Position numbers and translations under genes: made by a program. The notes beneath the pieces are model-generated. The model was not told the origin of the DNA. It did not search any database and saw only the letters and a list, made by a program, of their open reading frames with translations. 64,000 nucleotides of DNA from Ciona savignyi (Eukaryota > Chordata > Ascidiacea > Phlebobranchia > Cionidae), in NCBI GenBank assembly GCA_000149265.1, contig CH002478.1:381797-445796 (forward strand), written 5' to 3'. Positions 27,701 through 42,700 of the stretch are shown here, piece by piece. Each line of letters opens with the position of its first letter. The first letter of the stretch is position 1.

Positions 27701-30700
27701 TTATTGCATTGAATGCGGCCGGACAAGGCGAGCCTGGATACATTGCCGAACCAGTGATAATTCAAGAAAAACAAGAGATGCCTGAGATTTCATTGAATGT
27801 TTCGGTGAAAGAAAAAATTGTGGTAAAGGCGGGCGGTGTTATTAATATACCTTTGTATGTCACTGGAAGACCGTCACCCACAGTTTCATGGGAGAAGGAC
27901 AATAAAGAACTTCCAGAAGAAGCAAGGGTTGGAGAAGCTGGCGGAAGCAGAGATCTTGTTATAAGAAATTGCATGAGAGAACATTCTGGAAAGTACACTG
28001 TTATTGCAAACAATGACGCAGGAGAAAAACGTTTAGACATTGAGGTTCTTGTACAAGATGTTCCAGGTGTTTGCGGTGGACCAATTAACCCATCAAATGT
28101 CACTCGGGACACCATTGGTTTTTCTTGGTGTCCACCCGAAGACGATGGTGGCTGCACAATCACAAACTATGTTCTTGAGAAGCGAGAATCATCCCGTCGA
28201 TCATGGACTCGTGTATCGATGACTGTCACTCGTACATCTGCCGTTGTGCAGGGTCTTATTGAGGGAGAGTCTTACATGTTCCGAGTATCTGCCGAAAATA
28301 TTCTTGGAGTCGGCCCAGGTATTGAAACAATGATACCGATTACTGCTCGAGACCCAGTTTCCGAACCAGGCCGCACTGAAGAGCTTCGAGTCACCGATGT
28401 TACTCGCAGCACAGTTAGCCTTGCTTGGAAACCTCCCAAATCTGATGGAGGCTTACCTATATCAGAGTACTTGGTCGAGAAACGATTAGTTGGACAAGAA
28501 CGGCAGTTGCTGGCTACAGATAAAATGGTACGAGATACTGAAGTGACATTAGAAGGCTTTAGTGAAGGCGACAATTACGAATTCAGAGTAATTGCCAAGA
28601 ACGAACGCGGCACCGGACCACCTTCTTTCCCAACCAAACCTGTGGTTTGCCGAAACACCATTGAACCGCCGACTTTGAAAATTGATGCCCGGGAGAAAAT
28701 GATTGTCAGAGTTGGTGAACCATACCGGATTCTTGCTACGATCTCTGGTAAACCGGCACCTACCGTAACTTGGGAACAAGACGGTAAGCTAGTGCAAACC
28801 GATTCACGTTTTCAGATCAAAACAACACCTACAACGAGTGCACTCGAGGTACACAAGGGTGAGCGAAAAGACAGTGGCCTCTACAAAGTTACTGTTCAGA
28901 ACGACGGTGGTCAGCGGGATGGTAAAATCATCCTTGCCGTGGTCAACAAGCCAACTCCTCCGCGAGATCTCGACGTCAAAGAAGTTACTCATGAGCACGT
29001 GCTACTGACTTGGGAGGCACCCGAAGATGACGGTGGCTCAGAACTGCTGAATTACGTCATTGAAAAGCGTGACATTTCCCGAATGATGTGGACCACAGTA
29101 AACTCAACTAGCTTAAAAACTGAATTTCGCATAAGCAAATTGTCAGAAGGTTCTGAATATGTGTTTAGAGTAATGGCAGAAAATAATCAAGGGTGTTCTA
29201 ACCCTGCTGAAACTCAAGGTGTTGTCGTGAAGGACAGATATCGTGTTCCAGATGCACCGGATGCTTTAACGATCAAAGAAGTACATAAAGACTCAGTCGG
29301 CCTATCCTGGAACAAGCCATACGACGGGGGTAAAGCCATCTTCAATTACGTCGTTGAAAAACGCGAAATAAAGAGCGAGAGATGGGTCCGTGTCACTAAG
29401 GAGCTTATCAACGAGTCGAGATATACAGTTACTGGTTTGTTCGAAAGTAATGAATACGAATTTAGGGTAGCCGCTGAAAACAGCATCGGAATCGGCGCGA
29501 AGTGTCTTCCGTCGAAGCAGGTCAAGGCGGAGGACCCTGTGTTGGTACCTGGACCGGCGGTCAATCCTCAAGTAAAGAGTATCTCGAAGAACACTGTTAC
29601 GGTTACATGGCAAAAACCACGTCACGATGGCGGAGCGCCGGTACTTGGATATATTGTAGAAACACAAAAGGCGGGAAGTGAAGCTTGGAAGATTTGGTGT
29701 ACGCAAGAAACACAAAAGACAACCAGCTACACAGTTCCTGATTTGACTGAAAACTACGAATACAGAATTCGGGTTACTGCCGTAAACAAAGCAGGTCTAA
29801 GTGAACCAGCATTCGTTAAAGGCACGGTGGTTGTAAAAGAAAAACAAGAAGCGCCAGAAATTGAGATTCAAGCAAGTATGTCTCGGGAACAGATTATCAA
29901 GTCTGGTTTACCCATGAGCTTGAGTGCAATTGTTCGGGGCAATCCTTTTCCAACAATTACTTGGAACAAGAACGATGAAGCAATTGCTACCACCAACGAA
30001 CGATTTAAACGCTCAGTCAAACACGGCATAGTGAAAATCGAAACTGACGCTTCAAGTCGCAACGACAGCGGTCGCTATTCACTAACAGCGGAAAACGGAG
30101 CAGGAAAGAAAACAGTATCTGTCATTGTTAATGTACTTGACACGCCAAGCGCGCCCCTTCATGTGCGAATCAGTGAAGTCCGATCGGATTCTTGTTATCT
30201 CAAGTGGAAAGCACCATCAGACAACGGAGGTGCAGTAATTTCTAGCTACAAGGTTGAGCGATACAACGTTGAATCTAAAGTTTGGAAACCCGTTGCAATG
30301 GCTGCAAAGAAAACAAGTTTGATGGTAAAATACCTCACAGAGGGACATCACTACATGTTCAAAATTGTAGCCGAAAATCAGTTTGGCTATGGGCCATGTG
30401 TTGAATCTGAAGAAATACTTGCCCGTGATCCAATTCATGCACCTGGACCACCAAAGAATCTCGAAGTTTCAGACGTTGACAAGACGGCAATTACTGTTGC
30501 ATGGACAAAGCCTGACAGAGATGGCGGTGCTGCTGTGAGCGGATACATTGTTGATTATACAGAGCTTGGCAATGAAAAGGACATTGACGATCGACGAAAA
30601 GCAGGAATCGATATTGATACAAGTGGGGACGAGTGGACTAACTTTAAGACTGTACCAGAAACTTCATGTACGGTAGCAGACTTAAAAGAAGGTGTCTTAT

Positions 30701-33700
30701 ACAAACTCCGTGTCCGGGCTGTTAATGAAGCAGGAGAAAGTAGACCAGATCATACTGTACCCGTTGCTCCAAGACAAAAACTTTCGTCTCCTTCTATTGA
30801 AATTGATGTGAAGACATTGGAAGGCCTTACTGTACGAGCAGGCAGCACCCTTCGTATCCCTGCAACAATCCATGGCATACCAGTGCCAACAGCTCAATGG
30901 AGTACAGCTGATGGAAATGTGGTAATAACTGACGATCGCATTACATGTGACACCGACAGTAACTCAAGTCTGTTGACAATCAGAAGTGCTATCAGATCTG
31001 ACACGCAAGAATATAGCTTGACCGTAAAGAACGAAGCAGGAACAAAGTCTGCTGCAGTGCATGTCACCGTTCTGGACAGGCCTGGCATGCCAATTGGGCC
31101 AATGAGCATTTTGGAGATGACCCCGGAATATGCAATAATTTCATGGATGCCGCCTAAAGATGATGGCGGATCCCAAATAACAAATTACGTCGTTGAAAAG
31201 AAAGATACGTCAAAGCAAACTTGGGGTGTTGTGAGCTCAAAGGGTACAAGAAGCAAATGTAAAGTACCGCGGTTAATTGCAGGAAAGGAATATCTCTTCC
31301 GGGTTAGCGCCGAAAACAAACACGGCATCAGTGACCCATTGGTATCCAAGCCTGAAGTCGCCAAACATACATTTGACGTTCCCGAAGCTCCGGGTGTTCC
31401 CGAAGTTTCTGAAACGACGGAGACCGGGTGCACGCTACATTGGTCTGCGCCGGTCAGCGATGGTGGAAGTGCAATTCTTGGATATACCGTAGAGAGACTG
31501 GATAAAGACAGTGGAAGATGGGCTAAAGTAACCCACGATCCTTTGCTTGGATTTACAATGCGAGTTAAAGGTCTTTTTGAAGGAAAACAATATGCTTTCC
31601 GTGTCACAGCTGAAAACCATGCCGGATTGAGTAAACCATCTGAACAATCTCCATACATTAAGGCACTGAGACCTATGACAACACCAGGAGCTCCAATAAA
31701 TCCTAAAGTTGCCGATCATGACCGATCTTCAGCTACGCTCACATGGAACAAACCGCTGAAGGACGGTGGTAGCATTATTACTGGATACTTTGTGGAGTGT
31801 CAGCAATTAGACCTTAAGAAAGGTGCCGACGACGGGCCTCAAGAATGGGCAAGAATCAACACTAAGCCAATTGACAAGTGCGGATTCCGTGCTCCTGGTT
31901 TAAAAGAGAACAACGAATACAAATTTCGTGTTCTTGCAGTCAACCAAGTTGGTGAAGGCGAATCACGTGAAATTCCAGAGTCTACAATCATCAAAGATGT
32001 TTTGGAAGAGCCAGAAATTGACCTTGATGGCTTCATGCTGTCCACCGTTACGTACAGAGTTGGGCAAACTGTGAAGCTTACCGCTCGAATCAAGGGACGC
32101 CCAGAACCAGAAGTTGAATGGTTCAAAGATGGTCAAGGTGTAGATTTTAACAAATACAATGTTCAGCGGACAGCGATTGGAACAGAACTTATACGTAAAG
32201 AATCTGAGCGAACAGACAGTGGCGTGTATACGTTAAAAGCCAAGAACACAGCTGGTGAGAAATCAGTGAAGATCAATGTCAACGTTCTCGACAAGCCAGG
32301 CATGTGTCGAAATTTAAAAACAAGTTACATCACAAAGAAGTCTTGCGTTTTATCATGGGATAACCCGGAGGACAACGGCGGTACAGACATCGTTAACTTT
32401 ATTCTTGAAATCAAAGAACCAACTCTTCCAGGATTTTCATCCCTTGGGTGGACTATAGTTAGCTCTGAAGGAACAAAGAAGATGATTAAATGCTCCCTAG
32501 TGGAGAATCACGAGTACTTCTTCCGTGTTTCAGCTGAAAACAAATGCGGTGTCGGTCCAAATTTAGAACTTAAGTCGCCCATCACTGCAATGGATCCAAT
32601 GCAAGTTCCACAAGTTCCAAGAGACTTGAAAGTACTGACTGCATCTAAGACAGGTGTTAAACTTGGCTGGATCAAACCAGAATGGGATGGAGGCAGTCAT
32701 ATTACATCATATCAGGTTGTTGCGATGAAACGTGGCACCAAAGACTGGAAAGAAGTTGACACTGGTTCAGCGGAATGCCAGTGGACGCTTAATGATCTTG
32801 AAGAGGATATGCAATACCGATTTGGTATCATGGCCCGAAATAAAGCTGGGCTGAGCCAAGTGTGTGTCATTCAGGACTATGTCACAGTTTGCGATGACGA
32901 AATTATGCCTATGGTTAAGATTCTTACTACGCTAACGAAAAACGAAGTTCTAGTGCGGGCCGGGACGGATTTGATCCTTCGGGCTTCAATGGCTGGACGA
33001 CCAGTACCAGTGGCTGTGTGGAAACTAGGCGATGTTGATCTATTCAAGGTTGCTCGATCAAGTATTAAAACAACTGAAGATGAAACACGACTCACTATTT
33101 CCAATGCGACTCGCGCCGATTGTGGCCATTACGTAGTTACAGCAACCAACAAAACCGGAAGTGACAGCGCTAGTGCACAGGTGAATGTACTTGACAAACC
33201 AGCAGCGTGTGTTGGACCGCTTAAGATCATTTCACTGAACAAAGATCGATGCACGGTAGCTTGGGAACCACCAGCAGACAATGGAGGATGTGAAATTACG
33301 AACTATACGCTTGAAAAGTGTGAAACCAGCCGAATGGTATGGTCAGTTGTAACAGCTTCTGTTACAGCTTGTGCATATCCTGTGCCCCGACTTTTGGAAG
33401 GAAACGAATACATTTTCCGAGTAAAGGCCGAAAACAAAATGGGCCTTGGTCCCGCTATTGAGTCATCGCCAGTTGTTGCAAAGAGCCCATATGACAAGCC
33501 TGGTGCGCCATCTGCTCCAGAAATCACCAAGATTGGAAATGGAACGGCCACTATCGCATGGAAAGCACCCGATAAGGACGGTGGAAGAGATATTTTCGGA
33601 TATTACGTAGAAAAACGTGAAAAGAAGGGAGTTAGGTGGTCGCCATGCAACACCAAGTCAATAATGGACAGGCGCCTCAACGTTCTCGGGTTGTCCATCG

Positions 33701-36700
33701 GATACGATTACCAGTTCCGAGTTGCAGCTGAAAACGAAATGGGTGTTGGTGAACCAAGCGAGCCAAGCAAGATGGTTACAATCAAAGAACCTACTGAAGT
33801 TCCTGGACCACCGTCAAATCCGAAAGTAGTTGACACAACAAAAAATTCGGTTACAATTAAATGGGGAGCTCCTGCTTATGACGGCGGTGCTAGAATCATT
33901 GGGTATATTGTGGAGTCCAGTGTTGAAGGACTTGACGACTGGCGAAAATGTAACGTCGGTGTCGGCACGCCAAAGACGACGGAATTCACAGTTACTGGTT
34001 TGCGACAAGAACAAACTTATGTTTTCCGTGTTGCCGCGGTTAATGAAGTTGGCCAAGGGAAACACGAAAGCATTCCTGGAGCTGTAAGCCCAGTTGAGAT
34101 TTTAGAAGAACCTGAGATCGATTTGGATGTTGATATGCGAAAGAACATTGAAATCAAAGCCGGATCTACACTTCGTTTACTGGCCGATGTAAAGGGACGA
34201 CCAAAGCCAACTGTAAAATGGACAAAGTTAGGGGCGACCCTTTCTCGACGAGCTGACGTGGATGTCACTGATTTAAAAACGACATTAGTTGTGCCAGAAA
34301 CAAATAGAGACGATTCTGGCAAGTATACACTAACTGCATCGAACGCAAAAGGTTCAAAATCAGCGAACATTAACGTTAAAGTTCTCGACACTCCTGGACA
34401 AGTTAGTAATATTGTCGTTAAGGACATTAAGGCAACGTCAGCTCAGATATCTTGGACACCCCCAGATATGGACGGTGGTTCTGAAATAACAAACTATGTT
34501 GTTGAACTTAAGGAATCTGACAAGAAAACATGGTCAGTTGCAACAACTGAATGTCCGAAGACAGCTTTCCGAGTTACAAAGCTTGTGGAGGGAAAAGATT
34601 ACTATTTCCGAATTAAGGCAGAAAATAAATACGGAGTGGGCATTCCTGCTGACATAAGCAAGCCCGTCAGAGCTCGCCATCCAATAACTGAGCCTGGCCC
34701 AGTCAATAAGCTCAAAATTACAGATGTCACAAAATCAACGGTGACATTAACTTGGCTTAAACCTGACCATACCGGAGGAAGCAAAATAACAGGATATGTT
34801 ATTGAACATCAAGGGGAAGGCACCACCAACTGGTCCGAATATCGAACAGTTTCTGATACGACAGTTACTGTGGTTAACTTGGCAAATAAGAAGTATAAGT
34901 TCCAAGTAAAGGCAAGGAATGAGGAACTAGCTGGCCCTCCACGTGAGACAGACGTTGTTGACGTGAAAGAGCCAGCCGAAGCACCTAAAATCACTCTCCC
35001 AAAAGAACTAAAAGTGCGTTCTGGTCAAAAGCTCGTTGTGGAAGCTGAAATTTCTGGAAAACCTCATCCAGTGACATACTGGATGAGGAAGGGTGTTGAG
35101 CTTGAAGAAAGTGAAAAGTTGTTGATCCAGAAAACTTCATCAACTGTATCATTGACTATTCCTAAGTCAGAAAGGCACCATACAGACGAGTACGTTCTTA
35201 GAGCTGAGAACGCAAACGGAAAAAGACAGGGAACAGTTAAAGGGTGGAAGTTCTGGATAGACCATCAATGCCTACTGGCCCTGTGGAAATTAAGGACATA
35301 AATATTGACACTGTTACTTTGACCTGGAGTGCACCTGAAGATGATGGCGGTTGCCCAATTTCGAATTACATCGTGGAACAATCTGAAGCTGATCATCCGG
35401 GATTCAAAGTAATCAGCAGTACTGTATCACGAACGACTTTGAGAGTGGGAAAACTTACCAAAGATTCGGAGTATGTGTTCAGGATCAAGGCTGAGAATAA
35501 ATGTGGAATTAGTGACGCTCTTTCATCCGCTCTGATTAAAGCAACATATCCGTTTACAGTCCCGGAAGTACCGCGAAATCTAAATGTCGTTAAGATCGGG
35601 AAAGAGTCAGCTACGTTGTCGTGGGATGTACCAGAAAATGACGGCGGTAACCCAGTACGTGGGTACAACATCGAAAGGAAGGAAATGAACAGTTTATTAT
35701 GGACGTTGGTTAACAAATCACTGGTTAAGCGAAGAGAGTTGGTTGATAGCAACTTGCTTGAGGGAATTGAGTATCAGTTCCGTGTTCAAGCTTGCAACAC
35801 TGCCGGAGCTGGTGCTTTCTGCAAACCAACTGACCCGCAAGTTGCTCGTGATCAATGTGATGCTCCTGGTAAACCCGAAGTTGTAGATGTTACTGATACG
35901 ACAGTCGAACTTGGGTGGGCACCTCCTCGAAGCGATGGCGGTTCGAAAATAGCCGGATATATAATTGAAAAGCAGAAATTACCGAATGAAAAATGGGTAC
36001 GACACATTACAACCAGAGGACCAGAGGCAAGCGTAGTCTTGGTCAATTTGGAGGAAGGCGAAAGATATTGTTTCCGTGTATTGGCTAAAACAGCAGTGGT
36101 CGTATCTAAACCATCAGAACCAACCGAAGCTATACTTGTTCGACAGGCTATTGCAGCACCTAGCATTACACTTGATGCTTCATGCCGAGAGTTGCTTGAA
36201 GTACGAGCAGGCCAAGACATTGTTATTGAAGCCACAATTGTAGGCAAGCCGAAACCAACGGCAATATGGACTCGTGGGGAGGAACAAATAAAAAGCACCA
36301 GCGACGGTTCTGTCACAGCAGAAACTTTATTGAATCAATCCAGAATCATCATTCGAAGTTGCAATCGTTCTGATGCTGGAAATTATGTGCTTACACTTGA
36401 GAATACAAGTGGTAAAACATCCGCAACTGCAAAGGTTCGCGTACTTGATGTTCCTGGAATGCCAGAAGGACCAGCCAAATTCTCAAATGTACTTGCCGAT
36501 CGACTGAAACTGATATGGAATCCACCACTGGAAGACGGCGGTGCTGCCATTACCAACTACGTGATTGAGCGACGTGAAACATCACGCCCCACCTGGGCAA
36601 TGGTCAGTGGAAGTGCACAGGGCACTGAGCTCACGGTGCAGAAATTAATACAGAATCATGAATACGAGTTCAGAATTTCGGCAGAAAACAAGTACGGAAT

Positions 36701-39700
36701 TGGACAAAGTTTGGTCACTGAACCAATCATTGTCAAAAATCCATTCAGTGTACCATCAGCCGCGGAACCTCCATCTGTATCAAATGCCAAGAAAGAAGGT
36801 ATGACTGTCTCATGGAAATCACCATCCGAGGACGGTGGTAAACCAATCAGTGGTTATTACCTTGAAAAACGTGAAACCAAAGCCGTTCAGTGGGCTAAGG
36901 TAAACCGAAGACCTGTTTCTGACCGTTCCATCAAAGTGACTGGACTGATCGAAGGTGCTGAATACGAATTCCGTGTTGCAGCTGAAAATGTTGCAGGAAT
37001 TGGGGAATTTAGTCTTCCATCTCAGCCTGCAACTGCTGACGACCCTAAGTATCCACCGGCACCACCAGCGTTTCCTAAAGTACTTGATACAACTCGAAGT
37101 ACAGTCGAAATTACTTGGGGAAAACCCGCTTATGATGGGGATAGTCCAATTACAGGATACTTTGTTGAAATGGCAAATCCTGAAAGCCCAGATAATTTCG
37201 AACGTGTAGCAACTACTCACATTACCAAATACACAATGACAGGACTTTCAGATGGACGAGAATATAGATTCAGAATCAAGGCAGTCAATGCTATTGGAGA
37301 ATCTGAACCAAGCGAAGTGCCTGGTAGTGTGGCACCGAAGGATATTTTGGAGCCACCTGGAATCGATTTGGACGTTTCAATGATGAAAGCACTTGTTATT
37401 CGAGCAGGAAATACAATTCGTTTATATTGTGGACTAAAGGGTCGACCTGCACCAAAAGCGAGCTGGACCAAGCTTGACGGCGAACTGTCCATAAACAGAG
37501 TTGATATTAAGACATCGGATTGGGATACGACGCTGTTGATTCCAAATTGCAATAGGGACGATTCGGGAAAATATATTTTGAACGTAGAGAATACCAGCGG
37601 TGTGAAATCAACTACCGTGATAGTACGCGTTCAAGATACGCCCGGACCACCCGGACCGATCATCATCAAAGAAGTTACGCTTGAAACTGTGTCAATTGCT
37701 TGGGAATCGCCAATAAATGATGGAGGTTCTACGATTACAAGCTACGTCATTGAGAAACGAGAGTCAACGCGTAAAGCTTGGGCGACAGTCACTGCCCAGT
37801 GCTCAAGGACATCATGGACTATCAACAAGCTGGAAACTGGAAAGAGCTATTATTTCAGGTAAAGTTCATTGAAACCTTATTTCCTATTTCTTTTTATGGG
37901 TATAAATATAACAAATCTATATTTCAGGGTCATGGCCGAAAACGAGTACGGCATTGGCATACCATTTGAAACACCAGAGCCAGTGAAAATAACACAAGAA
38001 CCAGGACCAGTGCAGAAACTTGAAATTGTTGAGACAACCAAATCGAGTGCTGTACTGAACTGGTTGAAACCTAATCATGATGGTGGTAGCCGACTGATTG
38101 GATACATTGTTGAACTTGCACCGAAGGATTCGGACGATTGGGAAGTTGTTTCCGAAGATGTTAAAGTGCTAAGCTACAAGGTTAGTAATATAACTACGAG
38201 ATTATTATCTACGCCACGACGATAATACTTTGTGTTTTCTATAACTGTATAACTTTTATAACCAGATTACTGGATTAAGTGACGGCAAAGAGTACTCGAT
38301 ACGAGTATCCGCTAAAAACCAAGCTGGAACTGGTCAGCCGAGGGAAAGGAACCTAGTTGCAAAGGATGAGGTATAATGTTCAACATATTTTTATTTACTT
38401 TATAATTAATATTATAAATGTTGTGCTTGCAGACTACTCTCCCAACATTTGATTTAACCGAACTTTCAAACATGACTTTCTCGGCGCGCGAGGGAACACC
38501 TACAAAACTGAAAATCCCAGTACAAGGAGCACCAAAGCCAGAAATCAAATGGACCAAGGACGATGAAAACTTAAATGAGGACACCCGGGTATCTGTAGAA
38601 GTTACTGCAATTTCTACTGTGGTTGTTTTCAAGGAAGTCCGCAAAGAAGACGCCGGCAAATACATAGTTGCTGCGACCAATGTTGTTGGAAAGAAGACAG
38701 CTCTTATTAAATTTGTTGTTGTCGGAAAGCCTGGAGTCCCTTACGGGCCGTGCCAGATTTCCGATCTTACGGCTGAACATGCGACTTTAACATGGAAAGC
38801 ACCGAAAGATAATGGAGGTAAATATTTTTCAAAATTAGTCGTATTATTTTGAAGTTTATTGTCACCGTAATCTGTATTTATTAATTTTTGTGTCAATGAT
38901 TCTATTTTAGGTTCGGAAATCACGAATTATATCGTGGAAAAACGAGATATTTCAACTGGAACATGGTCGCTTGTGACGTCATCAATTGCGCGCCCAACAT
39001 GCCGCGCCTCTGGCTTGATCGGTGGAAACGAATATACTTTCCGTGTTATGGCTGAAAACAGATTCGGAGTCAGTTCACCTTTACTCTCGGAAACAGTTGT
39101 AGCGAAATATCCATTCAGTAAGATATTTGTGCCATACTTGAACTTATATCAATCTATAAAACTTTTCTTTCTACTAGACGTCCCATATGCTCCAGCCGCA
39201 CCTGAAGTAACATCATGCAAAAGAGACTCAATGGTGGTTCAATGGAAACCACCACGAAAAGATGGCGGTTCCCCAGTAACTGGTTACATAGTTGAGATTA
39301 AAGAACGCAACTCTATTCTTTGGAAAAATCTCTGCAAAACTCACACGACAGGTAATATTAGAAATACCCACTATTACTATTTCACATATATTATAATACG
39401 TGTATATTTTACAGATTGCCGAGCTCTAAACTTGAATGAAGGTTTAGAATATCAGTTCCGCGTGTATGCTTTAAACCAAGCTGGACAGTCAGAACCATCT
39501 GAGACATCAACTTCCAAATACGCCCTTGACCCAGTTGGTTAGTATTGTCAAAAAAAAACTCTCTGCTTTTAACTTTGAACTAACTGTATATATACAACGT
39601 AACCAGGGCCACCAACACGACCGATTGTGTACGATTCAACCAACGAAAGTATTTCGGTCCGGTGGGAAGCACCAAAATTCGATGGTGGTCACCGTATTGC

Positions 39701-42700
39701 TGGCTATGATGTCGAAAGACTCAACCTACCTGGAAAGAACTGGATTCGTTGCAATGTTGGGAACATATCTGCAACCAACTTCGAAGTAACGAATCTAACA
39801 CCTGGAAGCAGATATGATTTCCGCATTCGTGCCAAGAATACGGCTGGATCGGTTTCGGAGCCATCTGAAACCACAGGACCGATTGTATGCAAAGAGGAAT
39901 ATGGTAAGTGTAACACGAATTTAAATTTGTTAACAGGTTTTAGAATTTGGTTAATATTTGCAGAACCAGCAAGTATATCACTTGATGCAGCTTTGTTGGA
40001 TGGATTGGTTGTACGTGCTGGAGAAGACGTTCAACTCCACGCTATTACCGAGGGGAAACCAGTTCCAAATGGTTTGTTGCTGTGACATAGTGTAGTTATA
40101 TGCGTTTGAATTTGCCCTATTACTGTATTTTTTTACCAGTCACTTGGTCATTAAATGACAAGGAACTGCGAGAGACAGATGACATTAAAGCCGAAAGAAC
40201 GATTGCCCAAGCAACATTAACCATTAAAAACATCCATTTGGTGAATGCTGGAAACTACACTGTTACTGCTTCTAACCACTACGGATCGAAATCTGCAACT
40301 TGTCGAGTACAAGTGCTTGGTATGTTCATTTTAATTGGATATTTTGGTACATTTATGTCAGAGCAATTTTACATGAGGATTCTTGTGCAGACAAACCGGG
40401 ACCAGTGACTGGCCCGGTACAAGTTACAGGAATGACCGCAGTGAAATGTAAACTTTCCTGGACTGCACCAAAAGACACAGGAGGCAGTACTATCACGAAC
40501 TATATTGTGGAGAAAAGAGAGACCAGTCGCTTGTTATGGACTTCGGTATGTGCTAGATAGCACACACGCACTTGTAAAAGTTTTAAAAATAGGCCACTAT
40601 CCGATATTGACTATCTATGTCTGCATTGTAGGTTGAAACATACTTCTGTTTTTCGTTGGCGTTAGGTATTGTCTTCGACAGTTTCCAGTGCAGTGTTTGA
40701 CTTTTATTTGCGATTGTTTATTTTCAGGTTGGCGACTCTGGTATGCATTGCGAAATAAACTGCCAGAAGCTCATCACAGACAATGAGTACGTTTTCCGAG
40801 TTTCAGCTCAGAATAAATATGGTGTTGGACCTCCAACTGAATCTAAAGCAGTTGTATGCAAAAATCCATTTGGTAAGCAGAATTTGTTTCTCGTAGTAAT
40901 TTATATAGATGATAAATATATTTAATTAATTTCACCAAAAAATTAGATGCGCCAGGAACACCCGGTAAGCCTGAGGTAACAAAGGCGACAAAAACAACGA
41001 TGACAGTGACATGGGAACGACCAGAGTCCGACGGTGGAAGTGAAATTATTGGTTATCACCTTGAACGTCATCACAAAAAGGGTTTGAAATGGATAAGGTA
41101 ATTGTGTGTCTCTCTTTACTCTTTCGCATGTTCTTACTGTTGACAATTTAGGTGCAACCACGAACCTATCCGAGAAAATCGACACCGGGTAACAGGACTT
41201 ACAGACGATTACGAGTATGAGTTCAGAGTTTCTGCTGAAAACAAAGGTGGCGTTGGTCCCATCAGCGATGTTTCTGACGTCGTCATTGCCAGAGATCCGA
41301 TATGTAAGTATAAACTACCAATCGCCATAATCGCTGTAAACTTCGCAGTGATGGGTACAAAAATGATTAAAAAATAAGCGGACTTGTAGGTTTCTATAAA
41401 AACAAGGAGCAAAATATATTAGCCAATTTATTTAACATCTAACTTAAGTAGCAGATAATAGATATAGACATTACTTCAAATTAAAAAAACGCCGATGTTA
41501 ATTTCTTCCAGCATACTGACTCTAAAAAGTCCAGAAAACTCACTTCATATTTTTTGTTTCGAAGATGAACCGGGTGTACCAGGCAACCCCCGTGTGATAG
41601 ACACCACGAAAACGTCAATCAGTTTGGTTTGGTCGAAACCAACCCATGACGGTGGGGCCCCAGTATCGGGATACGTTGTGGAAATGGCTAAAGATGAATC
41701 TGATGACTTTGAAGTCGTCAGCGGATCCAAGTTAATCTCTATTTCTGAGTTCGTGGTTACAAGCTTGTTGCCAGACCTGAAATACAAGTTAGTATAGGTT
41801 TTAAATATTTGTATTACAAAGCGTATAAAATCAATTTAATACCGCATGTGGTTACGAGCATAGTGTAAAAACGGTAACTGCTTTAGTCCTGGGATTTTAT
41901 TTAATAGTAGCGTATTACAGTTCTTCTTTGGCCAATAACTCGTAGTGAATAAAAACTTTAATATACGGTTTACACTGGGTAAATTGTAATTTTATCCAGG
42001 TTCCGTGTCCGAGCTGCTAACGAAGCTGGAAAGTCAGAGCCCAGTGCTGAAACCGAAGCCACAAGTCCGGTAGAAATAATTGAGCCTCCAATGTACGAGT
42101 TGGATGCTGACATGAAGCAAGCACTAACTGTACGAGCCGGAGGTTCTATCAGGTTGTTTGTGACAATCAAAGGAAGGCCCACTCCAACCGCTACATGGAC
42201 CAAGGAAGGTGGTTTGGACAAAGACAGAACGGATATTGATACGACATCATCATACAGGTAAGAATGCTTCACAGGAAGGCACTTTCTAGTTATACAGAGT
42301 GTTACTTATTTATTTGAAACTGTTCACGCAGTTTGCTCGTGGTCAACAACTGTAACCGTCACGATGCTGGTAAATATGAACTAGTGATCGAAAACTCCGC
42401 CGGTTCGAAAATTATTGCGGTTAACGTAAAGGTTTTGGATTCACCTGGCCCAGTGCAAAATCTTGGAGTTCAAGATGTAAGTATCATTACACATATTACT
42501 GTATATTGTAATAAGATTATATGAATACATGTATCCGCTTACCAGGTGACACGAAGTACAGCTTTTATCATGTGGGATCCTCCCAAGTCAGATGGTGGTG
42601 CGGTTGTTTCAAACTACATCGTTGAAAGACGACTTTCAACCAGAAAAGCTTGGACCACCGTCTCGACCGAAGTTAACCGAGAATCGCTTAAGATAACAAA